Positions 5,624 through 5,649 of a DNA stretch of 5,649 nt are shown piece after piece. The notes under the pieces are model-generated. The model was not told where the DNA came from. It searched no databases and was given only the letters and a program-made list of their open reading frames with translations. Where the stretch lies: contig CALFNJ010000564.1 in the NCBI GenBank assembly GCA_937902865.1, positions 1 to 5,649 of the forward strand, read 5' to 3'. A program made the translations under genes and the position numbers. Numbering within the stretch: the first letter of the stretch is position 1; every line of letters starts with the position of its first letter. Source of the stretch: an uncultured Opitutaceae bacterium. Lineage in GTDB: Bacteria > Verrucomicrobiota > Verrucomicrobiia > Opitutales > Opitutaceae.

Positions 5624-5649
5624 AGATCGGAAGAGCGTCGTGTAGGGAA
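5624..5649 (+). other. Illumina TruSeq adapter read-through (synthetic sequence)
   Basis: The last 26 bases begin AGATCGGAAGAGC and continue GTCGTGTAGGGAA. This matches the start of the standard Illumina TruSeq adapter read out beyond a short insert, as I remember it, with no mismatch. It interrupts tyrS in mid-gene, just after the conserved LLDFKAAG residues. It is not genomic DNA and should be trimmed. Confidence 0.97.

Overview
This window is best read as a chimeric environmental (metagenome-type) contig: two unrelated bacterial DNA segments are joined at about position 1803-1810, and a synthetic sequencing adapter sits on the right-hand end (5624-5649). No new defence, mobile or biosynthetic system is visible. 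The genes are ordinary metabolic and translation genes, three of them cut by contig ends or by the join. The join, the adapter and two structured intergenic repeats are the points of interest.

Left segment (1 to about 1805). This has a gammaproteobacterial character, perhaps Xanthomonadales; that is an inference from protein style and strong CTG leucine preference. It holds the first 73 codons of hutF (formimidoylglutamate deiminase, histidine degradation) on the minus strand, running off the left edge. A 92-bp divergent promoter region follows. On the plus strand is a two-domain GNAT acetyltransferase / carbon-nitrogen hydrolase with an intact Glu-Lys-Cys triad, which loses its last ~15-20 residues at the join.

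Right segment (about 1804 to 5623). This looks like Verrucomicrobiota, Opitutales-like, judged from protein style and intergenic repeats and not proven. It holds zwf (glucose-6-phosphate dehydrogenase, missing only its extreme N-terminus), then opcA on the same strand (G6PDH assembly/activator protein). These two form a functional pair feeding the oxidative pentose phosphate pathway. Convergent to them is tyrS (tyrosyl-tRNA synthetase, C-terminal 318 residues including the KFGKT loop and the S4 domain).

The zwf-opcA gap holds a GC-rich hairpin and a 129-bp element whose two ends are tandem heptamers in inverted orientation. The opcA-tyrS gap holds a 69-bp near-perfect palindrome of REP type centred on GCGATCGC. 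The long 705-codon reading frame across the join is an artefact and should not be annotated as a nitrilase fusion protein.
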